Below, piece after piece: positions 1-6,006 of a stretch of DNA of 8,356 nt; position 1 is the stretch's first letter, and each line of letters starts with the position of its first letter. The translations under genes and the position numbers were made by a program. Source of the stretch: Spirochaetales bacterium (GTDB taxonomy: Bacteria; Spirochaetota; Spirochaetia; SZUA-6; DRHE01); contig JAFGQJ010000016.1 of the NCBI GenBank assembly GCA_016935715.1, forward strand, positions 1-8,356. Reading direction: 5' to 3'. Under the pieces are notes generated by a model. That model made no database searches. It was not told the DNA's origin and worked only from the letters and a program-made list of their open reading frames with translations.

Positions 1-4
1 CGAG

Positions 5-89
5 AAAAAAATAGGCACCTCAAAGGTGTACATTTTTACCATTTTTACCATTTTTACCATTTTGCACATCTTTTCGGTGCCGTTTTTTT
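5..89. repeat. Imperfect long inverted repeat enclosing tandem repeats
   Basis: The left arm (5-31) begins with seven A, then TA and GGCACC, and ends AAAGGTGTAC. The right arm (64-89) begins GCACATCTTT and ends GGTGCC, G and seven T. Read as reverse complements, the arms match at about 21 of 27 positions with one indel. The enclosed loop (32-63) is almost entirely the CATTTTTAC tandem repeat. A shorter hairpin, CACCT-CAA-AGGTG (16-28), lies inside the left arm. Because the structure has an A-run at its left end and a T-run at its right end, each strand would give a stem followed by a U-tract. That fits a bidirectional intrinsic terminator, or a cruciform operator ahead of the antitoxin-like gene. 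The repeat is seen directly; its role is inferred. Confidence 0.55.
31..63. repeat. 9-bp tandem repeat (CATTTTTAC), three perfect copies plus a partial one
   Basis: Three perfect copies of CATTTTTAC occupy 31-39, 40-48 and 49-57, followed by the partial copy CATTTT (58-63). The tract is very AT-rich in an otherwise GC-rich window. On the minus strand each unit reads GTAAAAATG, so TGGTAAAAA recurs, resembling an extended -10 element. This may be coincidence. Such short units are prone to slippage, so copy number could vary between strains. Confidence 0.8.
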
Positions 90-99
90 GCCGGAGACA

Positions 100-105
100 A
101 GGAGG
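100..105 (+). promoter_or_regulatory. Ribosome binding site of the antitoxin-like gene
   Basis: AGGAGG sits eight bases before the ATG at 114. This near-perfect Shine-Dalgarno sequence fixes the start of the small gene and supports its being translated. Confidence 0.8.
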
Positions 106-113
106 CTGGGGAC

Positions 114-404
114 ATGAAGGAGCAATCTCTCGATGCTACCAAGGCCCGGAGGGAATTTTTCAGGCTCTTGGGTGAGGTGCGTTTCGGAGGGAAGCGTTTC
201 ATCATCCAGCGATGGGGACGACCTCATGCCATTCTGATTCCCCTGCCTGAATACCATCGGCTGAAGCAACAGGACCTTCTCCGGGGAGGCATCAGGAGTG
301 CAGTCAGGGAGTGCGGCGATACCGCGCAGGGAACGAGCAGACCGGAGGCCGTGGGAAGAGCGCTGGCCGAAGCCCTGGCCAGAGAGATCGAAAGGGAAAC
401 CTGA
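114..404 (+). CDS. Phd/YefM-family antitoxin-like protein (orphan)
   Basis: A 96-residue protein. Residues 6-50 have the look of a Phd/YefM antitoxin DNA-binding domain: a short N-terminal helix ('DATKARREFFRLL'), a basic turn, a strand pair ('KRFIIQRWGRPHAILIPL') and then 'PEYHRL'. In this family the N-terminal half binds the operator of its own operon and the C-terminal half wraps around and neutralises a toxin such as Doc, YoeB or a PIN RNase. The C-terminal part here (51-96) is Arg/Ala/Glu-rich, probably helical, and I recognise no toxin-specific signature in it. The start is secured by AGGAGG eight bases upstream. Only nine bases separate its stop from the stop of the facing GNAT gene, so no toxin lies downstream; one could lie left of the window. 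Family assignment is by pattern and moderately sure. Function as an antitoxin is inference. Confidence 0.65.
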   Translation: MKEQSLDATKARREFFRLLGEVRFGGKRFIIQRWGRPHAILIPLPEYHRLKQQDLLRGGIRSAVRECGDTAQGTSRPEAVGRALAEALAREIERET

Positions 405-424
405 AGGCCTTTCCTACAGATTTT
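390..424 (+). terminator. Possible weak terminator between two convergent genes
   Basis: GAAAGG (390-395) and CCTTTC (408-413) can form a six-pair stem with a 12-base loop spanning the antitoxin-like stop codon. A five-T run lies at 420-424, a few bases beyond the stem rather than directly against it. The geometry is poor for an intrinsic terminator, and the minus strand has no T-run after the stem. Confidence 0.25.
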
Positions 425-1535
425 TGGCGTACAGGCGGTAGGTCTTGTAGATCCTGGCTCCCCAGTTTTCCATGGCGTTGCGCATGGGATGGTTGTCCTC
501 CAGGATCCAGGAGAACTCACCGCGGTGGAATCCATGCTTGTTGCCGCGCGTGTAGGTTTCATAGTAGAACACCGCGTCCAGACCCATCCCCTGGAATTTC
601 TTGCGGATTCCCAGGTTCAGCACCCGCAGCATGTCGGTCTTCTTCGAGCCGCAGAGCAGCCTGAACAGACCGAAGGGGAAAAGGCGGCCGTTGGTGCGCT
701 TGATGGCCTGGTTGAGATCCGGCAGGGCCAGGGACCAGCCGGCCAGCTCGCCGTCCACGTAGGCGAACAGGATCAGGTCCGGAATGGCCGCCATCTTGAG
801 ATCCGCCGCCATGTATTCCAGCTCTTCGTCGGTCCAGGGGACGAATCCCCAGTTTCGCTCCCAGGCATCGTTGTATACCGACTTGATCAGCTGGATCTCC
901 TTCTTGAGCTTCTTCATGTTGACCGGGCGCACGGTCACGTTCTTGCGCTTGCGTACCAGCTCGGCCACGCGCTGGATCTTGTCGGAGATAGGGACGATGT
1001 CCTCCATGTAGTAGGCGTACAGGTCGTGAGCTTTGCTCAATCCGAAATCTTCGACCAGCTCCACGTAGTAGGCGGGGTTGTAGGGCATCTGCAGCACCGC
1101 CGGCTTGTCGAATCCGTCGATCAGCAGCCCCAGCACCGTGTTGGTGGAAGGGTTGGTAGGTCCCAGCATGCGCTCCATTCCCTGGCGGCGGATCCACTTC
1201 GCAGCCTCTGAAAAAAGGGCTCGGGAGACGTGTCTGTCGTTGACGGATTCGAAGAATCCGAAGAAGCCGCTCTTTTCCTTCTGGAAGTCGTTGTAGTTGT
1301 CGTCGATGATCGCCGAAATCCGGCCGACCAGCTCTCCATCGCGGTAGGCCAGGTAGCTCTGGATCCTGCTGTGCAGGAAGAAGGGGTTCTTTTTCGGGTT
1401 GAGGGTCGTTCTCTGCTCGATCAGCAGGGGCGGAACCCAGTTGGGGTCTCCCTTGTAGATCTTCCAGGGCAGCTTGATGAAGGTCGCCAGCTCACGTCTG
1501 CCAGTGACCGGCACGACCTTCAGCGTATCCGGCAT
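414..1535 (-). CDS. GNAT-like N-acetyltransferase family protein
   Basis: A 373-residue cytoplasmic protein with no signal peptide or membrane segment. The N-terminal section carries the signature 'KIYKGDPNWVPPL' (25-37), then 'LVGRISAIIDDNYND' (69-83) and 'MLGPTNPSTN' (123-132). These I recognise from a family usually annotated as GNAT-superfamily or YghO-like proteins of unknown substrate. The C-terminal half resembles a GNAT fold, with the acetyl-CoA loop at 'RKKFQGMGLD' (311-320; K-x-x-G-x-G), followed by a helix and the 'NHPMRNAMENWGARIYKTYRLY' region (348-369), which matches the closing part of such domains. Start: ATG with AAGGAG eight bases upstream (1544-1549). It lies 79 bp after the archease gene on the same strand but has its own promoter-like site, so it need not be co-expressed with rtcB. 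Family membership is fairly sure; substrate is unknown. Confidence 0.8.
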   Translation of the reverse strand: MPDTLKVVPVTGRRELATFIKLPWKIYKGDPNWVPPLLIEQRTTLNPKKNPFFLHSRIQSYLAYRDGELVGRISAIIDDNYNDFQKEKSGFFGFFESVNDRHVSRALFSEAAKWIRRQGMERMLGPTNPSTNTVLGLLIDGFDKPAVLQMPYNPAYYVELVEDFGLSKAHDLYAYYMEDIVPISDKIQRVAELVRKRKNVTVRPVNMKKLKKEIQLIKSVYNDAWERNWGFVPWTDEELEYMAADLKMAAIPDLILFAYVDGELAGWSLALPDLNQAIKRTNGRLFPFGLFRLLCGSKKTDMLRVLNLGIRKKFQGMGLDAVFYYETYTRGNKHGFHRGEFSWILEDNHPMRNAMENWGARIYKTYRLYAKNL

Positions 1536-1559
1536 TCCCTACACTCCTTGATGCAGCTA

Positions 1560-1588
1560 GTTTTACAGCCAAATCCCTCGATTGTCAA
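1560..1588 (-). promoter_or_regulatory. Sigma70-type promoter for the GNAT-like gene
   Basis: On the minus strand, TTGACA (1583-1588, a perfect -35) is followed after exactly 17 bases by TAAAAC (1560-1565; four of six matches to the -10 consensus). The expected transcript start lies near 1552, just upstream of AAGGAG (1544-1549) and the ATG at 1535. This leaves a short, normal leader. It is the best promoter in the window. Confidence 0.65.
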
Positions 1589-1614
1589 ATAGAGAAAGAT
1601 CACGAGCCCATCGG

Positions 1615-2082
1615 CTACACGTCCAGCACCACCGTCGCCCGCCACCCGCGGCTGTCCCGGGTCAGGGAAAAGCGAAAAAATGTCACGGCCTTGACATCCG
1701 TGCCCAGCCGGTGGCGCTCCGGATCGATCGGTTCACCAACCGCACGTGCCTCGACCTTCGACGCTTCCCCCGCCTCCCTTCCCTCTGAAACCCGGCACGT
1801 TTCGATCCTCAAAAGCAGACTCTCCGCATCCTTGTAGTAGATCGCTTCCTGGAGAAAGCTGTGCAGCAGCAGCTCCAGGCTCGGCTCCTCCACGGTGATG
1901 TTCCTGCTCTCGGCTCTCCCGTGCGCAGCGAGTGAAGCGAGCGCAGCGAACGCAGCCGGATCGTCCAGCATGACCACCACGGTAGCCGCCCACGCGGAGG
2001 TGAAAAGCTCCTCCAGTGTGCCTCCGCGAGCCTCGAAGGCAACGTCGGCCACGGTCAGATCGTCCAGGTAGCGGTACGGCAT
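1615..2082 (-). CDS. Archease, RtcB-activating protein
   Basis: A 155-residue protein of archease length. Family features are 'VADVAFEARGGTLEELF' (11-27), 'EPSLELLLHSFLQEAIYYKD' (66-85), 'GTDVKAVTFFRF' (127-138) and the terminal 'GWRATVVLDV' with its conserved Asp (D154). Archease promotes guanylylation of RtcB by GTP and lets the ligase perform multiple turnovers. The start codon overlaps the rtcB stop (TAATG), which implies translational coupling and supports the function. Unusual points: the common His-Thr-Ala-Asp motif reads Thr-Val-Ala-Asp here (T10-D13); the residue after 'KAVT', often Tyr-His in relatives as I recall, is Phe-Phe; and residues 43-54 come from a 9-bp repeat expansion that lengthens a loop. 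It is probably a bacterial-type archease and still functional. Confidence 0.88.
   Translation of the reverse strand: MPYRYLDDLTVADVAFEARGGTLEELFTSAWAATVVVMLDDPAAFAALASLAAHGRAESRNITVEEPSLELLLHSFLQEAIYYKDAESLLLRIETCRVSEGREAGEASKVEARAVGEPIDPERHRLGTDVKAVTFFRFSLTRDSRGWRATVVLDV
1921..1956 (-). repeat. Four in-frame 9-bp repeat units within the archease gene
   Basis: On the minus strand the coding sequence reads GCTGCGTTC, GCTGCGCTC, GCTTCACTC and GCTGCGCAC in tandem, translated as AAF-AAL-ASL-AAH (residues 43-54). The units differ at one to four positions. They fall between the 'MLDDP' segment and the 'NITVEE' strand, where relatives usually have a short loop. They look like an old slippage expansion that keeps the frame. 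Confidence 0.75.
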
Positions 2083-3539
2083 TAGCCCTTGACGTTCCCC
2101 ACCGGAACGAGCTTCACCACCGGCCTGCTCAATCCGGCGGCGGCGGTGGTACGAACGACCTCGTCGATGTCCTTGTAGGCGGCCCCGGCCTCCTCGGCCA
2201 GTCCCGCGTAGGAAACGCAGCGGATGTAGATTCCCCGCTCCCTCAGGCGCTTCTCCAGATCCTGCCCCCTGAACCGCTTCTTGGCCTGCCTCCTCCCCAT
2301 GGTGCGGCCGCTGCCGTGCGCCGTTGTGAAGAAGCTCTGCTGCCCGTCTGGGATGCCGGCCAGAAGGTAGGAGCCGGTTTCCATGCTGCCGCCGATGATC
2401 ACCGGCTGCCCGGCCTCGCGGTACTCCGCCGGAATCCCGGCCATGCCGGGAGCAAAGGCACGGGTGGCACCCTTGCGGTGCACCAGCAGCGTCCTCTTTT
2501 TCCCCTCGAAGCGGTGGGTCTCCACCTTGGCCGTGTTGTGGGTCACGTCGTAGATCTGGTGGAGCCCAAGGTCCATCGGGTCTGCGCCGAAGATGTCGGA
2601 AAAAACCTCCCGGATCCGGTGGAGGATCACCTGGCGATTGACGAAGGACATGTTGATGGCGCAGTTCATGGCCTTGAAGTAGTCCCGGCCCTCCTCCGAT
2701 GCGAAGGGGGCGCAGGCCAGCTCCCTGTCTCGAACGGGGATCCCGAACCTGGACTCCATCACCTGGAGATAGTCGTGCAGATAATCGCTGGCAATCTGGT
2801 GACCGAACCCCCGGCTGCCGCAGTGGAACATGATCACCACCTGATTCGGACGATCGATGCCGAAGGCGGCGGCCAGCCTCTGATCGAAGACATTCTCCGG
2901 CTTTGCAACCTGGATCTCCAGGTAGTGGTTCCCGGAACCGAGCGTGCCGATCTGCCTGTAGCCCCGTTCCACCGCCTTTTCACTCACCTTCGAGGCGTCC
3001 GCTTCCAGGACGCAGCCGTTTCCCTCGGTCCGGTCCAGGTCCTCCTGGAGCGCGTAGCCCTTCTTCAGGCACCACTTCATGCCCCGCTCCGACAGGGTCC
3101 GGAACTCGCTGCGGGACAGCTCCAGGAAACCCTTGCCTCCGACCCCGGCCGGAATCCGGGCAAAGAGTCGATCCACGAGCTCCCGGAGGCGGGGCTGAAC
3201 CTCCTCCCAGCACAGTGAGGTCGCCACCAGGCGCATGCCGCAGTTGATGTCGAAGCCGATCCCCCCGGGAGAGATCACTCCTGTCTTGGTGTCGAATGCC
3301 GCCGCGCCCCCTATGGGGAAGCCGTAGCCGCTGTGGCCGTCGGGCATGCAGAAAGAGTAGCCCACGATCCCGGGCAGGGTGGCCACGTTGGTCGCCTGCT
3401 CGAACACGGAGACATCCATACCGTCCAGCAGCTCCTTGCTGGCGTAGATGCGCACCGGGACCCGCATGCCCTTTTTGAAGGAAGGGGGTATCTCCCAGAG
3501 GGTGTCATTGATCTGTATACATCCGGCCCGATCCGCCAC
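2082..3539 (-). CDS. rtcB: RtcB, tRNA-splicing/RNA-repair ligase
   Basis: A full-length 485-residue RtcB. It joins RNA 2',3'-cyclic phosphate or 3'-phosphate ends to 5'-OH ends using GTP and Mn2+, through a guanylylated histidine. All expected motifs are present in order: 'GIGFDINCGMR' with metal ligands D97 and C100, 'GSGNHYLE' with H205, 'FHCGSRGFGHQ' with H239, 'DVTHNTAK' with H334, 'VHRKGATRAF', 'TAHGSGRTMG' with the GMP-accepting H408, and the C-terminal 'PVGNVKG' with K484. The spacing fits the archaeal enzyme (D95, C98, H203, H234, H329, H404, K480 as I recall). No intein interrupts it. The start is taken as GTG at 3539, the only start codon after in-frame TAA codons, but it lacks a good Shine-Dalgarno sequence; the next in-frame choice is M25 ('MRVPVRIYA'). 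It is coupled to the downstream archease gene. No RtcA or RtcR gene is nearby. Confidence 0.97.
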   Translation of the reverse strand: MADRAGCIQINDTLWEIPPSFKKGMRVPVRIYASKELLDGMDVSVFEQATNVATLPGIVGYSFCMPDGHSGYGFPIGGAAAFDTKTGVISPGGIGFDINCGMRLVATSLCWEEVQPRLRELVDRLFARIPAGVGGKGFLELSRSEFRTLSERGMKWCLKKGYALQEDLDRTEGNGCVLEADASKVSEKAVERGYRQIGTLGSGNHYLEIQVAKPENVFDQRLAAAFGIDRPNQVVIMFHCGSRGFGHQIASDYLHDYLQVMESRFGIPVRDRELACAPFASEEGRDYFKAMNCAINMSFVNRQVILHRIREVFSDIFGADPMDLGLHQIYDVTHNTAKVETHRFEGKKRTLLVHRKGATRAFAPGMAGIPAEYREAGQPVIIGGSMETGSYLLAGIPDGQQSFFTTAHGSGRTMGRRQAKKRFRGQDLEKRLRERGIYIRCVSYAGLAEEAGAAYKDIDEVVRTTAAAGLSRPVVKLVPVGNVKG

Positions 3540-3611
3540 AGTTTAAATTTAGTGCTCCCGGGGCCGTGAATGCAAGAGCGTCCGGATTGTAATAGACTAT
3601 ACTGAGTGGTG
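3540..3611. promoter_or_regulatory. Divergent promoter region between rtcB and the lipase gene
   Basis: Both divergent genes must be expressed from these 72 bases. On the plus strand, TATACT (3598-3603) is a good -10 hexamer but has no matching -35 at the usual distance. It would start transcription near 3609-3611, at the lipase ATG. On the minus strand, TAAATT (3544-3549) is a passable -10 with a poor -35 (TTGCAT, 18 bases further upstream), giving a start close to the rtcB GTG. AAATTT/TTTAAA palindromic sequence around 3542-3550 could also bind a regulator. These are motif readings only. Confidence 0.35.
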
Positions 3612-4895
3612 ATGAAGCCGACGGGCGTTTCGATCCTGCTGATCTGCCTTGCCGTCCTGCTGGGCTGCGGAAGCTCTTCACGGACCCTGGAGTCGATCCC
3701 GGAGCCGGAGAGAGGAAACAGCTGCCCGATCATTCTTGTCCACGGCCTGCTCGGATTCGACCGGGACGAGCTGTTCGGATTGCGCTACTGGGGCGGACTC
3801 TCGGATTTGGAGGAGCACCTGCGCGGGGCGGGCTATGAGACGTACTCTGCCGCGGTCGGCCCGGTATCGAGTGTCTGGGACCGGGCCTGCGAGCTGTACG
3901 CCTGCATCAAGGGCGGACGGGTCGACTACGGGGAGGCTCATTCGAAGCGCTTCGCCCACAACCGCTACGGAAGGAGCTACCAGGGCCTGTACCCCGAATG
4001 GGGTGAGGTGGATCCCGGCACCGGGCAGGTCAACAAGGTGCACATCATCGGGCACAGCCTGGGCGGACCGACCGCCAGAGCGCTGATCCAGCTGCTGGAG
4101 CAGGGCGCTCCGGCGCGGGACGAGGGGCAGCATCCCCTGTTCCAGGGTGGGAGGTCCTGGGTGTGCTCCCTGACCACGATCTCCTCCCCCCACGACGGCA
4201 CGACCCTCGTGTATCGCTACGATTGGGATCGATCCCTGCTCAGACCGGCCTTCACCTTGCTGATATCGCTGAGCGCGATCTCTCCCGGCCTGTACTACGA
4301 TTTCAAGCTCGATCAGTGGGGGTTGAGCCGCCGCCCGGGGGAGGACTTTTTCACGTATCGGGACAGGGTGGCGGCAAGCGGGCTCTGGTCGCAATCCAGG
4401 GATACCGCCTACTATGACGGCTCTCCCGAAGGAGCCAGGGAGCTCAACGGATGGGTGAAGGCACAGCCCGGGGTGTATTATTTTTCCTGGGCAACGGAGG
4501 CCACGGCCCGGGATCCGGTCAGCGGGATCCAGGTGCCTGAAATCGGAGTCCCCGCCCGCCTGAGCTCCGTCGCCCGCTTCATCGGCTCCTTCATCCGGGA
4601 GGGGGAGACGGATCTGCCGATCGACGAGACCTGGTGGCGGAACGACGGGATAGTAAACACCTGCTCGATGGACGGCCCGACCCTGGGATCCACCGACAGG
4701 ATCGAGGGATACTCCGGCGTGCCGGTGCCGGGACAGTGGAACTACATGGGGCTGCTGGAGTCAACCGATCACCTGGACATCATCGGGATTCCGACGGCGC
4801 GCCCCGGCCTCCGGGAATGGTACCTGGCTCTTGCCGCTTTCCTGGCCTCCTTGCCGCCGGTGCCCGGGGCCGGGACAAAAGAACAGTCCCGCTGA
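3612..4895 (+). CDS. Family I.5-type triacylglycerol lipase, predicted lipoprotein
   Basis: A 427-residue alpha/beta-hydrolase predicted to be exported and lipid-anchored: basic start, hydrophobic stretch and a lipobox-like 'LLGC' with Cys19. The mature part closely follows the Staphylococcus/Geobacillus lipase family: 'PIILVHGLLGFDRDE' (oxyanion region), 'YWGG', 'GPVSSVWDRACELY', 'GRVDYGEAHSKRFAHNRYGR', 'GHSLGG' with nucleophile Ser149, 'SPHDGTT', 'KLDQWGL', 'WWRNDGIVNT' with Asp345, and 'STDHLDIIG' with His387. The four zinc ligands of the Geobacillus enzyme map to D90, H110, H116 and D234, all present. The calcium-site residues after the catalytic His appear changed (D389, P394, T395). Expected role: hydrolysis of acylglycerols at the cell surface. 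Start: ATG chosen; in-frame GTG codons at 3606 and 3609 are alternatives, and none has a clear Shine-Dalgarno sequence. Its 3' end overlaps the convergent MFS gene. Confidence 0.9.
   Translation: MKPTGVSILLICLAVLLGCGSSSRTLESIPEPERGNSCPIILVHGLLGFDRDELFGLRYWGGLSDLEEHLRGAGYETYSAAVGPVSSVWDRACELYACIKGGRVDYGEAHSKRFAHNRYGRSYQGLYPEWGEVDPGTGQVNKVHIIGHSLGGPTARALIQLLEQGAPARDEGQHPLFQGGRSWVCSLTTISSPHDGTTLVYRYDWDRSLLRPAFTLLISLSAISPGLYYDFKLDQWGLSRRPGEDFFTYRDRVAASGLWSQSRDTAYYDGSPEGARELNGWVKAQPGVYYFSWATEATARDPVSGIQVPEIGVPARLSSVARFIGSFIREGETDLPIDETWWRNDGIVNTCSMDGPTLGSTDRIEGYSGVPVPGQWNYMGLLESTDHLDIIGIPTARPGLREWYLALAAFLASLPPVPGAGTKEQSR
4780..4895. other. Tail-to-tail (convergent) coding overlap of lipase and MFS genes
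   Basis: The lipase stop (4893-4895) and the MFS stop (4780-4782, read on minus) pass each other, so 116 bp encode both C-termini in opposite directions. On the lipase side this covers the region from just after the catalytic-His motif to the end. On the MFS side it covers the end of the last helix plus a roughly 30-residue basic tail. No terminator hairpin with a T-run is visible here. Confidence 0.8.
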
Positions 4896-6006
4896 TGCCA
4901 AGGATCAGGACAACAGCGGCGGTGAGGCCGAACATCGGGCGCATCCCGATAGACTGGGCAAGGAGGCCGGACGCCCAGGGTCCCAGGAATATGCCCGCGG
5001 CGTAGACGGACTGGTGCAGTCCCATGGCCCCGGTTCGTTGTCGGGCAGGGACCTCCCGGATGGTCATACCCATCAACACGGGGTAGCCGACGCCCTGCCC
5101 GATACCGATTGCTCCCTGGGTAAGGAACAGAACGGGGATGCTCCGGATCAGGGCCGCAGCTGCGATGGCTGCAGCGAACAGCAGGTAGGACGCCAGCAAC
5201 ATCGTCTCCGGCTTCAGACGTGAGCTCGGGGAGGTGGCGGTCAGGTTCCCGAGCAGGAAAAAAAACAGATTGACCGTGGCCAGGTAACCCAGGGCGACAT
5301 CCCCGGCTCCCAGCTCCGTCGCCATAACCGGCATGAATCCCAGAGAGATGCCGAAGATCACGTACTGATTGATGGCCGCCAGGGCCGAGGGCAGAAGCAC
5401 GGAGCGGCGGAGGAACAGCCGCAGCAGGGGGCGCAGCTTCGGTGCTCCGGCCGGCCGGCCGTCGACCGGGATCGGCAGGATGAAGATCGCCCCCAGGGAG
5501 GCAGCCGCGACCCCTGCAAAGAAGGCCAGTCCGTAGCCGCCCCACCTGTTGAGATAGCCGTTCAGGGCCGTTGCGGCCATCCGGGCCACCGCGGTGATCA
5601 GAGTGACGATCGCACTGGCCCGAACCGATTGCTCCGGGGGGAAGAAGCCGCTGAACACGACCACCAGGGGCACCCAGATTCCCATGGACAGCCCCGTCAG
5701 GGAGCGGCCGAGGTACAGCCCGAAGGCCGAGTTTCCCGCGCCCAGGATGGCGGCTCCGGCGGCGCACAGGATGAAGCCGCCAATTAGGAACAGCTTCTGC
5801 CGCCCGACCGCGTCGATCAGGATCCCCAGCGGCAGGCGAACGGCCGCCTGCCAGAGGCCGTACATCGACAGGACGGCCCCGACCAGGGCCAGGCTGTTCA
5901 ATTTCCCGTGCAGGTACTCGGGAAGGGTGGGGAAGAACACGTACTGAGCGAACCACAGCAGAAAGACTGCGGTGGCGAACAGGAGCAGCTGCGATTTTTT
6001 CGCCAT
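4780..6006 (-). CDS. Major facilitator superfamily (MFS) transporter
   Basis: A 408-residue inner-membrane protein with about 12 hydrophobic helices. Helix 1 is 'LLLFATAVFLLWFAQYVFF'. The loop between helices 2 and 3 holds motif A: 'RLPLGILIDAVGRQK' (57-71), with Gly61, Asp65, Gly68 and Arg69. A longer polar central loop after about residue 180 separates the two six-helix halves. Helix 12 ('MFGLTAAVVLILGISGTVLL') is followed by a basic, Pro/Arg-rich tail (379-408). MFS carriers move small solutes by ion coupling or facilitated diffusion. The general look suggests the drug/metabolite efflux side of the superfamily, but the substrate cannot be read from sequence. Start: ATG at 6006 ('MAKKSQ') places helix 1 correctly; 'MVCRPD' from 6024 is an alternative, and further upstream the reading frame enters the divergent gene. 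No clear Shine-Dalgarno sequence. The C-terminal part overlaps the lipase gene antisense. Confidence 0.9.
   Translation of the reverse strand: MAKKSQLLLFATAVFLLWFAQYVFFPTLPEYLHGKLNSLALVGAVLSMYGLWQAAVRLPLGILIDAVGRQKLFLIGGFILCAAGAAILGAGNSAFGLYLGRSLTGLSMGIWVPLVVVFSGFFPPEQSVRASAIVTLITAVARMAATALNGYLNRWGGYGLAFFAGVAAASLGAIFILPIPVDGRPAGAPKLRPLLRLFLRRSVLLPSALAAINQYVIFGISLGFMPVMATELGAGDVALGYLATVNLFFFLLGNLTATSPSSRLKPETMLLASYLLFAAAIAAAALIRSIPVLFLTQGAIGIGQGVGYPVLMGMTIREVPARQRTGAMGLHQSVYAAGIFLGPWASGLLAQSIGMRPMFGLTAAVVLILGISGTVLLSRPRAPAARRPGKRQEPGTIPGGRGAPSESR

Noticed and set aside
31..63. CRISPR-like array at the left edge
   Set aside because: Units are 9 bp and contiguous with no spacers, which makes this a simple tandem repeat.
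489..1211. A 240-codon plus-strand frame antisense to the GNAT-like gene
   Set aside because: Val/His/Gln/Leu-rich shadow translation. The minus-strand frame has a ribosome site, a promoter and family motifs.
2016..3218. A 400-codon plus-strand frame antisense to rtcB
   Set aside because: rtcB on the other strand carries every catalytic motif. This frame shows only low-information composition.
414..3539. The rtcB-archease-GNAT block as a novel RNA-repair system
   Set aside because: The rtcB-archease pair is well known, and the GNAT-like gene has its own promoter with no motif linking it to RNA.
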